Assembly (NCBI GenBank): GCA_963770865.1
Contig: CAVYRD010000011.1
Span: 124,001-188,000, forward strand
Length of the DNA stretch: 64,000 nucleotides
Source: Miltoncostaea sp963770865
GTDB lineage: Bacteria; Actinomycetota; Thermoleophilia; Miltoncostaeales; Miltoncostaeaceae
Direction of reading: 5' to 3'
Shown here: positions 26,713 to 35,396 of the stretch, piece after piece
Position numbering within the stretch: the first letter of the stretch is position 1
Layout of the letters: every line of letters starts with the position of its first letter
The notes under the pieces: model-generated
What the model was told of the DNA's origin: nothing
Seen by the model: the letters and a program-made list of their open reading frames with translations, nothing else
The model's database searches: none
Position numbers and translations under genes: made by a program

Positions 26713-28428
26713 GTGCGACACTTCGCCGTTACCCACGAGCGAAGGGCGGCGGTCACGCACGCGAACGACGACAGGCAGGGCTTCTCCGACCTCGGGCTGC
26801 TGCCGGAGCTCCTGACCCAGCTCGCGGGTCTCGGCTACGAGGAGCCGACGCCCATCCAGCGCGAGACGATCCCGCCGCTGCTCGAGGGACGCGACCTGCT
26901 CGGGGAGGCGGCGACGGGCACCGGCAAGACGGCCGCCTTCGCCCTGCCGCTGCTGCAGCGGATCGCCGCCGAGGGGGTGGGCGGCCCGACCCGGGCCCTG
27001 GTGCTCGTGCCCACGCGCGAGCTGGCGATGCAGGTGTCCGAGGCCGTCCACCGCTACGGCCGGGGGCTCGGCGCGCGGGTGCTTCCGATCTACGGCGGCC
27101 AGCCGATCGTGCGCCAGCTGAGGGCCCTGGAGCGCGGCGTGGACGTCGTCGTCGCCACGCCGGGCCGGGCCCTCGACCACCTCGGCCGCGGCACGCTACG
27201 GCTCGACGCCCTGGCGGTGACGGTGCTCGACGAGGCCGACGAGATGCTCGACATGGGCTTCGCCGAGGACATCGACGCCCTGCTGGCGGCCGCCCCCGAG
27301 GGGGCGCAGACCGTGCTCTTCTCGGCGACCATGCCCGCGCGCATCGGCGCCATCGCGCGCCGCCACCTCGACGACCCGGTGCGCATCCGCATCGCCCGCG
27401 AGCCGGCTGCGCCCGGCGAGGCGCCGAAGGTGCGCCAGAGCGCCTACGTGCTGGCGCGCGCCAACAAGCCGGCGGCGCTCGGGCGCGTGCTCGACGTGGA
27501 GTCGCCCGCGGCGGCGCTCGTCTTCTGCCGCACCCGCATCGAGGTGGACGAGCTCACGGAGACGCTGAACGGGCGCGGCTACCGCGCCGAGGCGCTGCAC
27601 GGCGGCATGTCCCAGGAGCAGCGCGACCGCGTCATGGGCCGCCTGCGGGCGGGCACCTCGGACCTCCTGGTGGCCACCGACGTCGCCGCCCGCGGCCTGG
27701 ACATCGAGCAGCTCACCCACGTCGTCAACTACGACGTGCCGTCGGCGCCGGAGTCCTACGTCCACCGCATCGGCCGCGTCGGCCGGGCGGGGCGCGAGGG
27801 CGTCGCGATCACGCTGGCCGAGCCGCGCGAGCACCGGATGCTGAAGAACATCGAGCGGGTGACCGGCCAGCGCATCCGAATCGAGAAGGTGCCGACCGTC
27901 GCCGACCTGCGCGCGCGGCGCCTCGACGTGGTGCGCGCCACGCTGCGCGAGACGATCCTCGCGGGCGACCTCGACGACGTGCGGGTCGTGGTCGAGACGC
28001 TCACCGACGAGTTCGACGTGGTGGAGGTGGCGCTCGCCGCGGTGAAGCTGGCGCACGACGCCGCGGGCGGCGGGGCCGACGAGGAGGAGATCCCCGAGGT
28101 GGCGCCGCGGCCCGAGCGGCCGGTGCCCGACCGCCGGCCGGGCCCGGCGGGGCGGCCGAAGGGGCGCGCGCGGGGGCCGGCGGGGGAGACGATCCGCCTG
28201 TTCGTGGGCGCCGGGCGCAGCTCCGGCGTGCGCCCGCAGGACCTGGTCGGGGCCGTGGCCGGCGAGTCGCGGCTCACCGGCCGGGACGTCGGTGCGATCG
28301 AGATCTTCGACCGCTTCTCGCTCGTGGAGATCCCCGCCGGCGCCGCCGACGAGGTGATCGACGGCCTCAAGGCCAGCACGATCAAGGGGCGCAAGGTGCG
28401 CGTGATGCGCGAGGGCGCCAACCGGTAG
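26713..28428 (+). CDS. deaD: DEAD-box ATP-dependent RNA helicase (DeaD/CsdA-like)
   Basis: 571 aa. Unwinds RNA duplexes in ribosome assembly and mRNA turnover. Motifs in order: Q-motif EEPTPIQRETIP, I ATGTGKT, Ia PTRELA, Ib TPGR, II DEADEM, III SAT, IV-VI ending YVHRIGRVGRAGREG. A basic linker (about 440-490) leads to a C-terminal DbpA-type RNA-binding domain (IRLFVGAGRSSGVRPQDLVG to the end), as in DeaD. GTG 26713 is the only good start before the Q-motif; it lies right after a hairpin and has a poor ribosome site, so expression may be controlled at translation. Confidence 0.92.
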   Translation: MRHFAVTHERRAAVTHANDDRQGFSDLGLLPELLTQLAGLGYEEPTPIQRETIPPLLEGRDLLGEAATGTGKTAAFALPLLQRIAAEGVGGPTRALVLVPTRELAMQVSEAVHRYGRGLGARVLPIYGGQPIVRQLRALERGVDVVVATPGRALDHLGRGTLRLDALAVTVLDEADEMLDMGFAEDIDALLAAAPEGAQTVLFSATMPARIGAIARRHLDDPVRIRIAREPAAPGEAPKVRQSAYVLARANKPAALGRVLDVESPAAALVFCRTRIEVDELTETLNGRGYRAEALHGGMSQEQRDRVMGRLRAGTSDLLVATDVAARGLDIEQLTHVVNYDVPSAPESYVHRIGRVGRAGREGVAITLAEPREHRMLKNIERVTGQRIRIEKVPTVADLRARRLDVVRATLRETILAGDLDDVRVVVETLTDEFDVVEVALAAVKLAHDAAGGGADEEEIPEVAPRPERPVPDRRPGPAGRPKGRARGPAGETIRLFVGAGRSSGVRPQDLVGAVAGESRLTGRDVGAIEIFDRFSLVEIPAGAADEVIDGLKASTIKGRKVRVMREGANR

Positions 28429-28616
28429 CCGCCGGCTCGCGGCCGCCCCGGCGCCATGTTGACGGGCCGCCGCGTCAGGGGCCCGGAGTCCCCGCGTGGG
28501 TAGTCCGCCGCAACGCCCCGGCGGGCGCCCACCGATGCGCCCCGGTGACCCGGGAGGGACGATCGCCGGGCCAGGACGGCCACTGGCGGCCGCCCGCGAC
28601 CGCGAAGGAGCGGGTC

Positions 28617-29375
28617 ATGTCCACGTCCACACCGGCCCCGGCGCCGCGGCGGCGCTGGTTCGGCCGCGGCGCGACCGGCGCGGGGGCGCCGGTCACCGAC
28701 CTCGGGCGCCTGCTGCTCGGCCTGGTCGTCCTCGGCCTGGGGGTCATCCTCCTGCTCGACGCGGCCGGCGCGGTCAACTCCGACCGCGCCATCGGCGACT
28801 GGTGGCCCGTCGTGATCGTCGCCGCGGGCCTGCTGACCCTGCTCGAGCGACCGCCCGCGCTGGTGCGCGGCCTGGTGGTGACGGGCGTCGGCGGCGTTCT
28901 GCTGCTGTTCAGCACGGGCGTGCTCGACGAGAGCGCGTGGGACTACGTCTGGCCCGCCCTGATCATCGCCGCGGGCCTGGCGATCATCCTGCGCTGGAGC
29001 GGCCACAGGGTCGCGTCCGGCGCCGCGGCGGACGACGTCATCCGCACGACGGCCATCTTCAGCGGCTCCCACCCCGTGAGCACGGCCGCGGCCTTCCGCG
29101 GGGCGTGGCTCACGGCGATCTTCGGCGGCATCGCGCTCGACCTGCGCGGCGCGCGGCCGGCCGAGGGGGCGTCGGTCAACGCGACGGTCGCCTTCGGCGG
29201 CATCGACATCCTCGTCCCGCGCGGATGGCGCATCAGCGTGCGCAGCACACCGATCTTCGGCGGCGTGGACGACAAGACCGAGCACCCGGCGGAGCCCCTG
29301 CCCGACGACGCGCCCACGCTCCACATCGACGCGGTGTGCGTCTTCGGGGGGGTCGCGATCAAGCACGAGAAGTGA
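28617..29375 (+). CDS. LiaF-like membrane protein
   Basis: 252 aa. Four hydrophobic segments (about 30-125) form a LiaF/LiaI-type transmembrane region, followed by a soluble C-terminal beta-helix-like domain with repeated FSGSHPV, IFGGIALDLRGA, FGGIDILVPRGW, IFGGVDD and FGGVAIKHEK, the DUF2154/cell-wall-active antibiotic response signature. In Firmicutes LiaF restrains the LiaRS envelope-stress system; no such two-component genes are adjacent here. AAGGAG precedes ATG 28617. Confidence 0.82.
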   Translation: MSTSTPAPAPRRRWFGRGATGAGAPVTDLGRLLLGLVVLGLGVILLLDAAGAVNSDRAIGDWWPVVIVAAGLLTLLERPPALVRGLVVTGVGGVLLLFSTGVLDESAWDYVWPALIIAAGLAIILRWSGHRVASGAAADDVIRTTAIFSGSHPVSTAAAFRGAWLTAIFGGIALDLRGARPAEGASVNATVAFGGIDILVPRGWRISVRSTPIFGGVDDKTEHPAEPLPDDAPTLHIDAVCVFGGVAIKHEK

Positions 29376-29411
29376 GGCCCCGGCCCGGCGCCGCCGCGCG
29401 CCGGGCGCGGG

Positions 29412-30320
29412 TCAGCGCGCGGCGTCCTCCTCCAGGAGCGCCCGCGCCGCCCGCCCGGCCTCCTCCAGCGCCCGCGCCGCACGGGCCTCCTCTGCCTCGG
29501 CGGCCTCGCGCGCCCGCCCCGCGGCCTCCCGCGTCACGGCGTGCGCGGCGAGGGCCTCCTCAGCGGCGGCAAGATCGTCGCGCAGGCGGTCGCGCTCGGC
29601 CTCGCGGCGCGCGCCCTCCTCGTCGGCCTCCTGCGCCGCGGCGCGGGCGGCCTGCAGCCCCTCCCGCGCGGCGTCGGCGGCCGTCCGCGCCGCGTCGAGG
29701 GCGGCCGTCGCCTGCGCGATCGCCTCCGCCTGCGCGGCGGCCCGCGCCGCGTCCTCGGGCTCGTGGGGCTCCTGGGCCTTCGCGGCCGTGCGGGCGGCGC
29801 GCCGCGCGCGGGCCTCGGCCACCTCGTCCTTCGGCGGTGGCGGCGGCGCGGGGGCCGCGGCGGGCGCGAGGGCGAACGGGCCGCCGTCGTCGCCCGGGGC
29901 GGGGTCGGCGCTCAGGCGGCCCCGGACCAGGTCCGGCCGGGTCGCGGCCGAGCGCGCCGCGAAGCGCAGGGCGGCGTGCAGGGGAGGGCCCCCCGGGAAG
30001 GCGTCAACGGCCCCGGCCTCCGCCCGTTCGGCCTCGCGCAGGGCGGCGGCGTCACCGGCGCCGCGCAGCATCGCCGCCTGGGCCTCGGCCAGGGCGTCCT
30101 CGGCGGCCACGAGGGCGGCCATGCGGTCCGCATCCTCGCGGGCGAGCCGGTTGAGCTCGGCCGCGGTCCGGCTCGGGCGCCGCAGTGCGCGCACCGCGTC
30201 GGCGTCCTCCGTGCGGCCCTCGGCGCGCAGCTCCTTCACCAGGGCGTCGCGGGCGGCCGTGAAGCCGGGCGCGGGCGCGGCGTAGAGCGCGTCGAGCCGG
30301 GCGTCGAGGTCGTCGCTCAC
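29412..30320 (-). CDS. Ala/Glu-rich coiled-coil protein, unknown function
   Basis: 302 aa. Residues 1-60 contain a helical head (DDLDARLDALYAAPAPGF, then RDALVKELRAEGRTEDADAV). A Pro-rich break (APAPPPPP, about 175) is followed by a long coiled coil (about 180-302) of Ala, Glu, Arg and Asp. No catalytic motif. GTG 30320 overlaps the stop of the upstream zinc-ribbon gene (GTGA), so the two proteins are probably made together and might interact. Composition alone could hide a structural, nucleoid- or envelope-linked role. Confidence 0.6.
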   Translation of the reverse strand: MSDDLDARLDALYAAPAPGFTAARDALVKELRAEGRTEDADAVRALRRPSRTAAELNRLAREDADRMAALVAAEDALAEAQAAMLRGAGDAAALREAERAEAGAVDAFPGGPPLHAALRFAARSAATRPDLVRGRLSADPAPGDDGGPFALAPAAAPAPPPPPKDEVAEARARRAARTAAKAQEPHEPEDAARAAAQAEAIAQATAALDAARTAADAAREGLQAARAAAQEADEEGARREAERDRLRDDLAAAEEALAAHAVTREAAGRAREAAEAEEARAARALEEAGRAARALLEEDAAR

Positions 30321-30496
30321 CGCCCGGGCGCCTCCGCCGGGGGCGTCGGCTCGGGGCGATGGTCGGCGTCGAGGTCGCAGGCCGCGACGATCCGCGCCGT
30401 GTGGGTCCAGGTGCCGGGGGCGCGGCCCGGCATGATCCGCTCGCCGCAGTGGATGCAGAGCGGCGGGCCGTCGGCCTGCGGTGGCGTGGCGTCCAT
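30317..30496 (-). CDS. Small zinc-ribbon-like protein
   Basis: 59 aa. PPLCIHCGERI gives a CxxC; a later Cys (VAACDLDADH) and His residues could complete a zinc site, as in small treble-clef/zinc-ribbon proteins. GAGGA precedes ATG 30496. Coupled to the following coiled-coil gene by a 4-base overlap. Confidence 0.55.
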   Translation of the reverse strand: MDATPPQADGPPLCIHCGERIMPGRAPGTWTHTARIVAACDLDADHRPEPTPPAEAPGR

Positions 30497-30623
30497 CCCG
30501 ATCCTCCTCGCGTCGGCTCGTGCGCAGGACGGTATCGCCCCGGCCTGGACCGGCGCCGCGGAGGGCATAGAGTCGGGGTGTGGGCGGATCCGCGCCGCCG
30601 CGTCCCTCGAAAGGAGATCCAGC

Positions 30624-31241
30624 ATGGAGTTCACCATCGGCGGTCCCGTGGCGTGCAGCGACGGCGAGGCCGGCACCCTGGTCGCGCTGATCGCGAACCC
30701 GGTGCGTACGGCGCTCGCGCACATCGCGGTCGAGCCGGCGCACCGGCCGGGTCAGGCGCGGCTCGTGCCGGTCGGGACGGTCTCGGCGGCGGACGCCTCG
30801 GGCGTGACGCTCGGCTGCACCCTGGAGCAGTTCGAGGCGCTGCCCGCGTTCCGCGACGTCGAGTTCATCCAGTACTCGCCCGAGTTCGGCGATCTCGGGG
30901 CGGCGCTCGCGACGCCCTACTACGGGCTTCCGCCGACCGACACGCCGGTCTTCGTGGACAACGTCCCGTCCGGCGAGGTCGAGATCCGCCGGCACGAGCA
31001 CGTGCAGGCGTCCGACGGCGGGGTCGGGCGGGTGGAGGGCCTCGTGGTGGACGCGGCGGGCGCCATCAGCCACGTGCTCCTGCAGGAGGGCCACCTGTGG
31101 GGGAGGCGCGAGGTGGCGATCCCCGTCTCCGCCGTGGAGCGGATCGACCAGGAGGGCGTGCACGTGCGCCTCAGCAAGGACGAGATCGGCGCGCTCCCGG
31201 AGGTCGGCGCCCGCCCGCCCGGCGGGGACCGCGCCGGCTGA
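30624..31241 (+). CDS. PRC-barrel domain protein
   Basis: 205 aa. N-terminal beta-barrel starting FTIGGPVACSDGEAGTLVAL and a second beta-rich half (HVQASDGGVGRVEGLVVDAA...ISHVLLQEGHLWGRREVAIP) which is the PRC-barrel signature with its conserved G.v.gl..d...I..lvv pattern. So two PRC-type barrels are likely in tandem. Such proteins occur in stress and photosynthetic-reaction-centre contexts; here the role is unknown. AAAGGAG upstream of ATG 30624. Confidence 0.78.
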   Translation: MEFTIGGPVACSDGEAGTLVALIANPVRTALAHIAVEPAHRPGQARLVPVGTVSAADASGVTLGCTLEQFEALPAFRDVEFIQYSPEFGDLGAALATPYYGLPPTDTPVFVDNVPSGEVEIRRHEHVQASDGGVGRVEGLVVDAAGAISHVLLQEGHLWGRREVAIPVSAVERIDQEGVHVRLSKDEIGALPEVGARPPGGDRAG

Positions 31242-31245
31242 TGGG

Positions 31246-31665
31246 TCAGCCCGGCTCGCGCTGGGCGAGCTCTCGCCGCAGCGCCCGCACCTCGGACCGC
31301 AGGCGCGCCATCTCGCGCCGCATCTCGTCCTGGAAGGCCTGCTCGCGCCGGTCGTCGGGCTCCTCGTCCTCGCGGACGAAGAGCGACGCGATGGCCGCCG
31401 TCGTCATCGCCATGAGGGTGAACCCGGTCACCATCAGCAGCGCGCTGATGACCTTGCCCGCCTCGGTGGTCGGGGCCCGGCCCACGAAGCCGACGGTGGT
31501 GACCAGGGACAGGCTCCACCAGAGGCCGTCGGTGAACGAGGTGACCGTGTCGCTCTCGGCCAGGGCCAGCGCGCCGCCGCCGAGGACGGTGAGCAGGAGC
31601 GCCGCGGGGATCGCGGCGCGCAGCCACCGGCGCGAGAAGCGGGGGAGCGCGGCGAGACGGGGCAT
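31246..31665 (-). CDS. Two-TM ion-channel-like protein with unusual filter
   Basis: 139 aa. Helix 1 about 16-36, pore region with filter TVGFV at 57-61 in SLVTTVGFVGRAPTTEAGK, helix 2 about 70-92, then a charged coiled-coil tail (about 95-139) likely to hold a tetramer together. Layout is that of KcsA-like Ion_trans_2 potassium channels, but the filter should read TVGYG or TVGFG; here Val replaces the second Gly. ATG 31665 chosen as the first Met before helix 1. Confidence 0.7.
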   Translation of the reverse strand: MPRLAALPRFSRRWLRAAIPAALLLTVLGGGALALAESDTVTSFTDGLWWSLSLVTTVGFVGRAPTTEAGKVISALLMVTGFTLMAMTTAAIASLFVREDEEPDDRREQAFQDEMRREMARLRSEVRALRRELAQREPG

Positions 31666-31731
31666 CCGGGCGATGGTGCCACCCGCGCGTGAAGGCGCAA
31701 TGAGCGGGGGTACGCGGTCTCGGCCGGCCCG

Positions 31732-32244
31732 GTGATCGAGTTCCACGTCGCGGACCTCCTGGCGCAGGACGTCGACGCGATCGTCAACGCCGCCAACGAG
31801 TGGCTGGCCCACGGCGGCGGCGTGGCCGGTGCGATCGCGTCCGCGGCCGGGCCGGACCTCGACGAGGACTCGCGGCGCATCGGCCACTGCCCGGTCGGCG
31901 AGGCCGTGGTGACCCGCGCCGGGCGCCTGCCCCAGCGGGCCGTGATCCACGCCGTCGGCCCGGTCTGGCGCGGCGGCGGCGCGGGCGAGCCGGAGCTCCT
32001 GGCGTCGGCCCACCGCGCCGTCGTGGCCCGGGCCGAGGAGAACGGCTTCGCGAGCATCGCGCTGCCGGCGATCTCGACCGGGATCTTCGGCTACCCGCTG
32101 GAGCGGGCGGCCGCGACGGCGGTCACGGCCCTGGGCGAGGCCATGGCCGGCGCGGCGACGCTGACCCTGGCGCGCTTCTGCTTCCTCGACCCCCGCGCCC
32201 GCGACGCCTACCGGCGCGCGGGCGAGGAGGCCGGCCTGGCCTGA
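31732..32244 (+). CDS. Macro-domain protein (O-acetyl-ADP-ribose deacetylase-like)
   Basis: 170 aa, a full stand-alone macro domain. Binds ADP-ribose; bacterial relatives (YmdB, TM0508-like) hydrolyse O-acetyl-ADP-ribose. Signature residues: DVDAIVNAANEWLAHGGGVAGAI (catalytic loop with Asn-Ala-Ala-Asn and the Gly-rich turn), RAVIHAVGPVW, and PAISTGIFGYPLERAA. GTG 31732 start. Followed by a strong two-way terminator. Confidence 0.92.
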   Translation: MIEFHVADLLAQDVDAIVNAANEWLAHGGGVAGAIASAAGPDLDEDSRRIGHCPVGEAVVTRAGRLPQRAVIHAVGPVWRGGGAGEPELLASAHRAVVARAEENGFASIALPAISTGIFGYPLERAAATAVTALGEAMAGAATLTLARFCFLDPRARDAYRRAGEEAGLA

Positions 32245-32270
32245 GCCGGGCGGCCCGGGGGCCGCCCGGC
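32245..32270. terminator. Bidirectional hairpin terminator
   Basis: 11-bp perfect stem (32245-32255 with 32260-32270), loop cggg, between the convergent macro-domain and beta-propeller genes. Confidence 0.7.
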
Positions 32271-32282
32271 GCGGCGCTCGAC

Positions 32283-33404
32283 CTACCGCGCGGCCAGACC
32301 CACGGCCGAGGCCGGCAGGCCCGGGGTCGTGCCGACCGGGGTCAGCCCGCCGTCGGAGCGCACCCGGAAGCCGCTCAGCGAGCCGTCCGTCGCGTTGTGC
32401 GCGTAGAGGTAGCGGCTCGCCCGGCTGAGGGCGAGGTCGGTCGTGGTGCGGCCGGTGACCGCGGTGACGCCGTCCGCGTCGAGTCGGCTCACGGCCCCGG
32501 ACGGGGAGATGGCGTAGCCGGTGATCGAGTCGCTGCCGGTGTTGCCGGCGTAGGCGTAGCGGCCGTCGCCGGTCACGGCCACCCAGCAGGCCGCGGTCTG
32601 CAGGCTGGCGACGCTGCCGCTCAGCAGGCCGAAGGCGCCCCCGCGCAGCGGGGCGTACGAGGAGACGGCGCTGGCACCGGCCGCTCCGCCGAACGCCTCC
32701 GACACGAAGAGCCGCCCGCGCCGGTCGAAGGCGAAGCCGAACGGCGTGGTCCCCGCCGACGTCGTCACGACCGCCGCGCCGAGGCGCCCGTCGCGACCGA
32801 TCCGGTAGGAGTCGATCACGTTCGCGGCCTTCTCGGTCACGACCACCCGGTCGCCGTCGGGGCTGACCGCGACCTGCGCCGGGGCCGACGCCCCGGTGCT
32901 GAGCGGCTGTCCCGAGCCGGGGATGGCCTGCAGGTCGCCGTCGCGGCCGAGGCGGAAGCCCGCGACCCCTCCCGCGCCGCCCGCGTTCAGCACGTAGACC
33001 AGTCCGTCGTGGGCGTCGACGCTGATCGGCTGGTCGCCGCCCGAGGGCTCGCGGTCGGTCAGCCGCAGGCCGTGGGGCCCGGCCCGGAACACCGAGACGT
33101 CGTCGCTGCCGGCGTTGACGGCGAGCACGAACCCGTCGTCCAGGGCGACCGCCCCCTGTGATCCCAGGCCCGCCCCGGTGCCCAGGCCTCCCGTGGCGAA
33201 GGAGCCGGCCGGCGTCAGCGAGCCGTCGGCCCCGCGGTCGAAGGCGAGCACGGCGTTGCCCGCGGCCGCGTTGGTCTGCGTGAAGACCGCGCCGTCGGAC
33301 CCGCCGCCCGGCGCGGCGGACGCCAGGCCCGCCTGCGCCAGGGCGCCGAGCCCCAGCGCCGCCACCGCCGCCGCGCGCCACCTGCCCGAGTTCCGTGTCG
33401 TCAT
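32283..33404 (-). CDS. Secreted seven-bladed beta-propeller, lactonase-like
   Basis: 373 aa. Signal peptide (RWRAAAVAALGLGALAQAGLASA, cleavage near residue 31). The rest has repeated blade motifs (VLAVNAGSDDVSVFRAG, VYVLNAGGAGGVAGFRLG, RYAYAGNTGSDSITGYAIS, RYLYAHNATDGSLSGFRV), as in 3-carboxymuconate-cyclase/6-phosphogluconolactonase-like proteins. Exported members are often of unknown substrate. No operon partners; converges with the macro-domain gene. Confidence 0.82.
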   Translation of the reverse strand: MTTRNSGRWRAAAVAALGLGALAQAGLASAAPGGGSDGAVFTQTNAAAGNAVLAFDRGADGSLTPAGSFATGGLGTGAGLGSQGAVALDDGFVLAVNAGSDDVSVFRAGPHGLRLTDREPSGGDQPISVDAHDGLVYVLNAGGAGGVAGFRLGRDGDLQAIPGSGQPLSTGASAPAQVAVSPDGDRVVVTEKAANVIDSYRIGRDGRLGAAVVTTSAGTTPFGFAFDRRGRLFVSEAFGGAAGASAVSSYAPLRGGAFGLLSGSVASLQTAACWVAVTGDGRYAYAGNTGSDSITGYAISPSGAVSRLDADGVTAVTGRTTTDLALSRASRYLYAHNATDGSLSGFRVRSDGGLTPVGTTPGLPASAVGLAAR

Positions 33405-33512
33405 CCCGCCACCCCCTGTCGTCGCTGTGCCGCGCCCCGAGGGGCTCGGCGAGGTCGGGGAGGATGCTGGGCCGGGGGTGTTTCGCCCTCCTTACGCGGA
33501 GGGCCGATCCCC

Positions 33513-34238
33513 TTACGCCGGGATGAAATCGTCGAGGAAGCGGCGCAGCTCGGCGTGGACGGCGGCGGGCCGGTCGAGCATCGGCACGTGCCCGGCGCCC
33601 GGGATGACGACCACCCGGGCGTCCGGGAGCGAGTCGGAGATCCACCCGGCCCCGCCCACCGGCACCACCGCGTCGCGGGCGCCGAGCAGGACGAGCGTGG
33701 GGAGCGGGGGAGGCGCGTCGAGCCCGGGTTCGCCCGCGTGGGCCAGGATCTGGCCGGCCGCGGACAGCAGCGCGGTGGGGGAGCGGGTGGCGACGTCCGA
33801 CATCACCGTCAGGGCGTCGGCGGGCGAGAGCGAGAGGAGCGTCCGGACCATCGGGACCAGGTTGCCCGCGAGGCTCGTGGAGGCCGTGCGCACCGGCGGG
33901 GAGATCAGGACCAGGCGGCCGAGGAGCGCCGGGCGGGCGGAGGCCAGGCCGAGCGCCACCAGCGCCCCGAGGGAGTGCCCCACGAGCGCGGGCCGGCCGA
34001 GGCCGAGGCGGTCGATCAGCCGGCCGAGCAGGTCCACGGCCTCGGGCAGGTGGAACCGCGGGGTCCGCCCCCCGTAGCCGAACCCCGGCAACTCGGGCAC
34101 GATCACCCGGTGATCCCGCTCCAGCGCCGCCGTCGTGCCACGCCACCACCGGGCGGAGGCCCCCAGGCCGTGGACCAGGACCACCGCGGGCCCCTCGCCC
34201 GACGCCTCGTACCGGACCGTGTGGCCGCCGAGGCGCAC
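33513..34238 (-). CDS. Alpha/beta hydrolase
   Basis: 241 aa. Typical fold: oxyanion motif VLVHGLGASARWW, nucleophile elbow GHSLGA (Ser), Asp in LGARDAVVPVGG, His in IPGAGHVPMLD. The fold is close to esterases/2-hydroxymuconate hydrolases; substrate unknown. GTG 34238 gives the N-terminus VRLGGHTVRYEASGEGPAVV. Its start faces that of another alpha/beta hydrolase with only 36 bp between. Confidence 0.85.
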   Translation of the reverse strand: MRLGGHTVRYEASGEGPAVVLVHGLGASARWWRGTTAALERDHRVIVPELPGFGYGGRTPRFHLPEAVDLLGRLIDRLGLGRPALVGHSLGALVALGLASARPALLGRLVLISPPVRTASTSLAGNLVPMVRTLLSLSPADALTVMSDVATRSPTALLSAAGQILAHAGEPGLDAPPPLPTLVLLGARDAVVPVGGAGWISDSLPDARVVVIPGAGHVPMLDRPAAVHAELRRFLDDFIPA

Positions 34239-34274
34239 CCGCGCGCCCTCAGCACGTGGACGCCGGCCCGCGGG

Positions 34275-35129
34275 GTGCGGATCCACGCGCGGCTGCTGCG
34301 CCCCACGGGCCGCTCGGGCCGGCCGGTCGTGATGCTCCACGGGCTGGGCGTCTCGGCCGCGAGCCTCGGCCCCCTGGCCGAGATCCTCTCCGAGCGCTCC
34401 ACCACGCTCGTCTGCGACCTCCCCGGGTTCGGACTGTCCCACGCCGACGCGATCTGGACCACGTCCGCGATCGCCGACGCCCTGGAGGTCGTGCTGCGCG
34501 AGCGGGGTCTCGGCCCGGTGACGCTGGTCGGCCACTCCTGGGGCTGCCACGTCGCCACCCTGCTCGCCGTCCGCCACCGGGACCGCGTCGCGGCGCTCGT
34601 CCTGATGAGCCCGGCCTTCGACCGCCGCCCCGGGGGCGGGGCGCTCCAGGCCCTGCGCCTCGTCCTCGACGCGCCGATGGAGCGGCCTTCCCTGGTGCTC
34701 GGCGGCGCCCGCGACTACCTGCGGGCCGGCCCCCGCCGGGTCGTCGCCACGCTGCGCGACGCCGGGCGCATCCGGCTGGAGGACGAGGTCGCCCGCGTCC
34801 GCGCTCCGGTGCTCGTGGTGCGCGGCGGGCGCGACCCGCTCACCACCGCCCGCTGGGCCCGCCGGCTGGCCGCCCGCGCCCCGCGCGCCCGCATCGCCAC
34901 CGTCCCGCGCGCCGCCCACGGCCTCGGGCACGACGCGCCGCACGCCGTCGCGCGCGCCATCGCCGCCTTCCTGGACGGGGAGGGTCATCCGGCCAGGATC
35001 GCACGCCGACGGGACGTCCGGCCCCGGCTGATCCGCCCCGCGCGCCGGGCTCCGTCTGCGGCCGGTACGGTGGACGGGTACGCACACGGCCGGGGAGCAC
35101 CAGATGTCCGTTCACATGACGCCCATTGA
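34275..35129 (+). CDS. Alpha/beta hydrolase, divergent from 33513-34238
   Basis: 284 aa. PVVMLHGLGVSAASLGP, nucleophile GHSWGC (Ser), Asp in VVRGGRDPLTTARW, His in VPRAAHGLGHD. GTG 34275 aligns with the neighbour's N-terminus; an in-frame GTG at 34221 is possible. The usual fold ends near AIAAFLDGEG, but the frame runs on about 45 residues of low-quality sequence and 26 bases into the next gene, so an indel near 34980 that hides the true stop is possible. Confidence 0.78.
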   Translation: MRIHARLLRPTGRSGRPVVMLHGLGVSAASLGPLAEILSERSTTLVCDLPGFGLSHADAIWTTSAIADALEVVLRERGLGPVTLVGHSWGCHVATLLAVRHRDRVAALVLMSPAFDRRPGGGALQALRLVLDAPMERPSLVLGGARDYLRAGPRRVVATLRDAGRIRLEDEVARVRAPVLVVRGGRDPLTTARWARRLAARAPRARIATVPRAAHGLGHDAPHAVARAIAAFLDGEGHPARIARRRDVRPRLIRPARRAPSAAGTVDGYAHGRGAPDVRSHDAH

Positions 35130-35313
35130 GATCGCCGGCATCCTCGAGGTGGAGCCGCACGTCGTCGAGCACGCCGCCGACGAGGTCTCCGTCCCCGTCT
35201 ACCAGGGGCGCATCGACCGCGTGCTGTTCACCGAGGCGCTGATCGCCGCCGACCACCACCTCGCGCCCCTGGCCCGCGAGCGCCTGGTCAAGGCCGGTGA
35301 GATAACCACCTGA
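35104..35313 (+). CDS. Small protein of unknown function
   Basis: 69 aa. MTPIEIAGILEVEPHVVEHA looks like a helix-turn-helix of MerR or excisionase type (VSVPVYQGRIDRVLFTEALI follows, as in winged-helix recognition), but it is too short for certainty. GGGGAG stands before ATG 35104. It overlaps the end of the hydrolase frame by 26 bases. Confidence 0.6.
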   Translation: MSVHMTPIEIAGILEVEPHVVEHAADEVSVPVYQGRIDRVLFTEALIAADHHLAPLARERLVKAGEITT

Positions 35314-35396
35314 CCCGGGCTGAGCCCGCCCGATTCCCGGTAGGTCCGGACCCGCCACGAGGTCCGGACCTCCCATCCGGGACGTGACTCAGATCC

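Noticed and set aside
31666..34149. Long minus-strand open frame of several hundred codons
   Set aside because: Runs antisense through the macro-domain gene and out of frame through the propeller gene; GC-rich frames stay open by chance.
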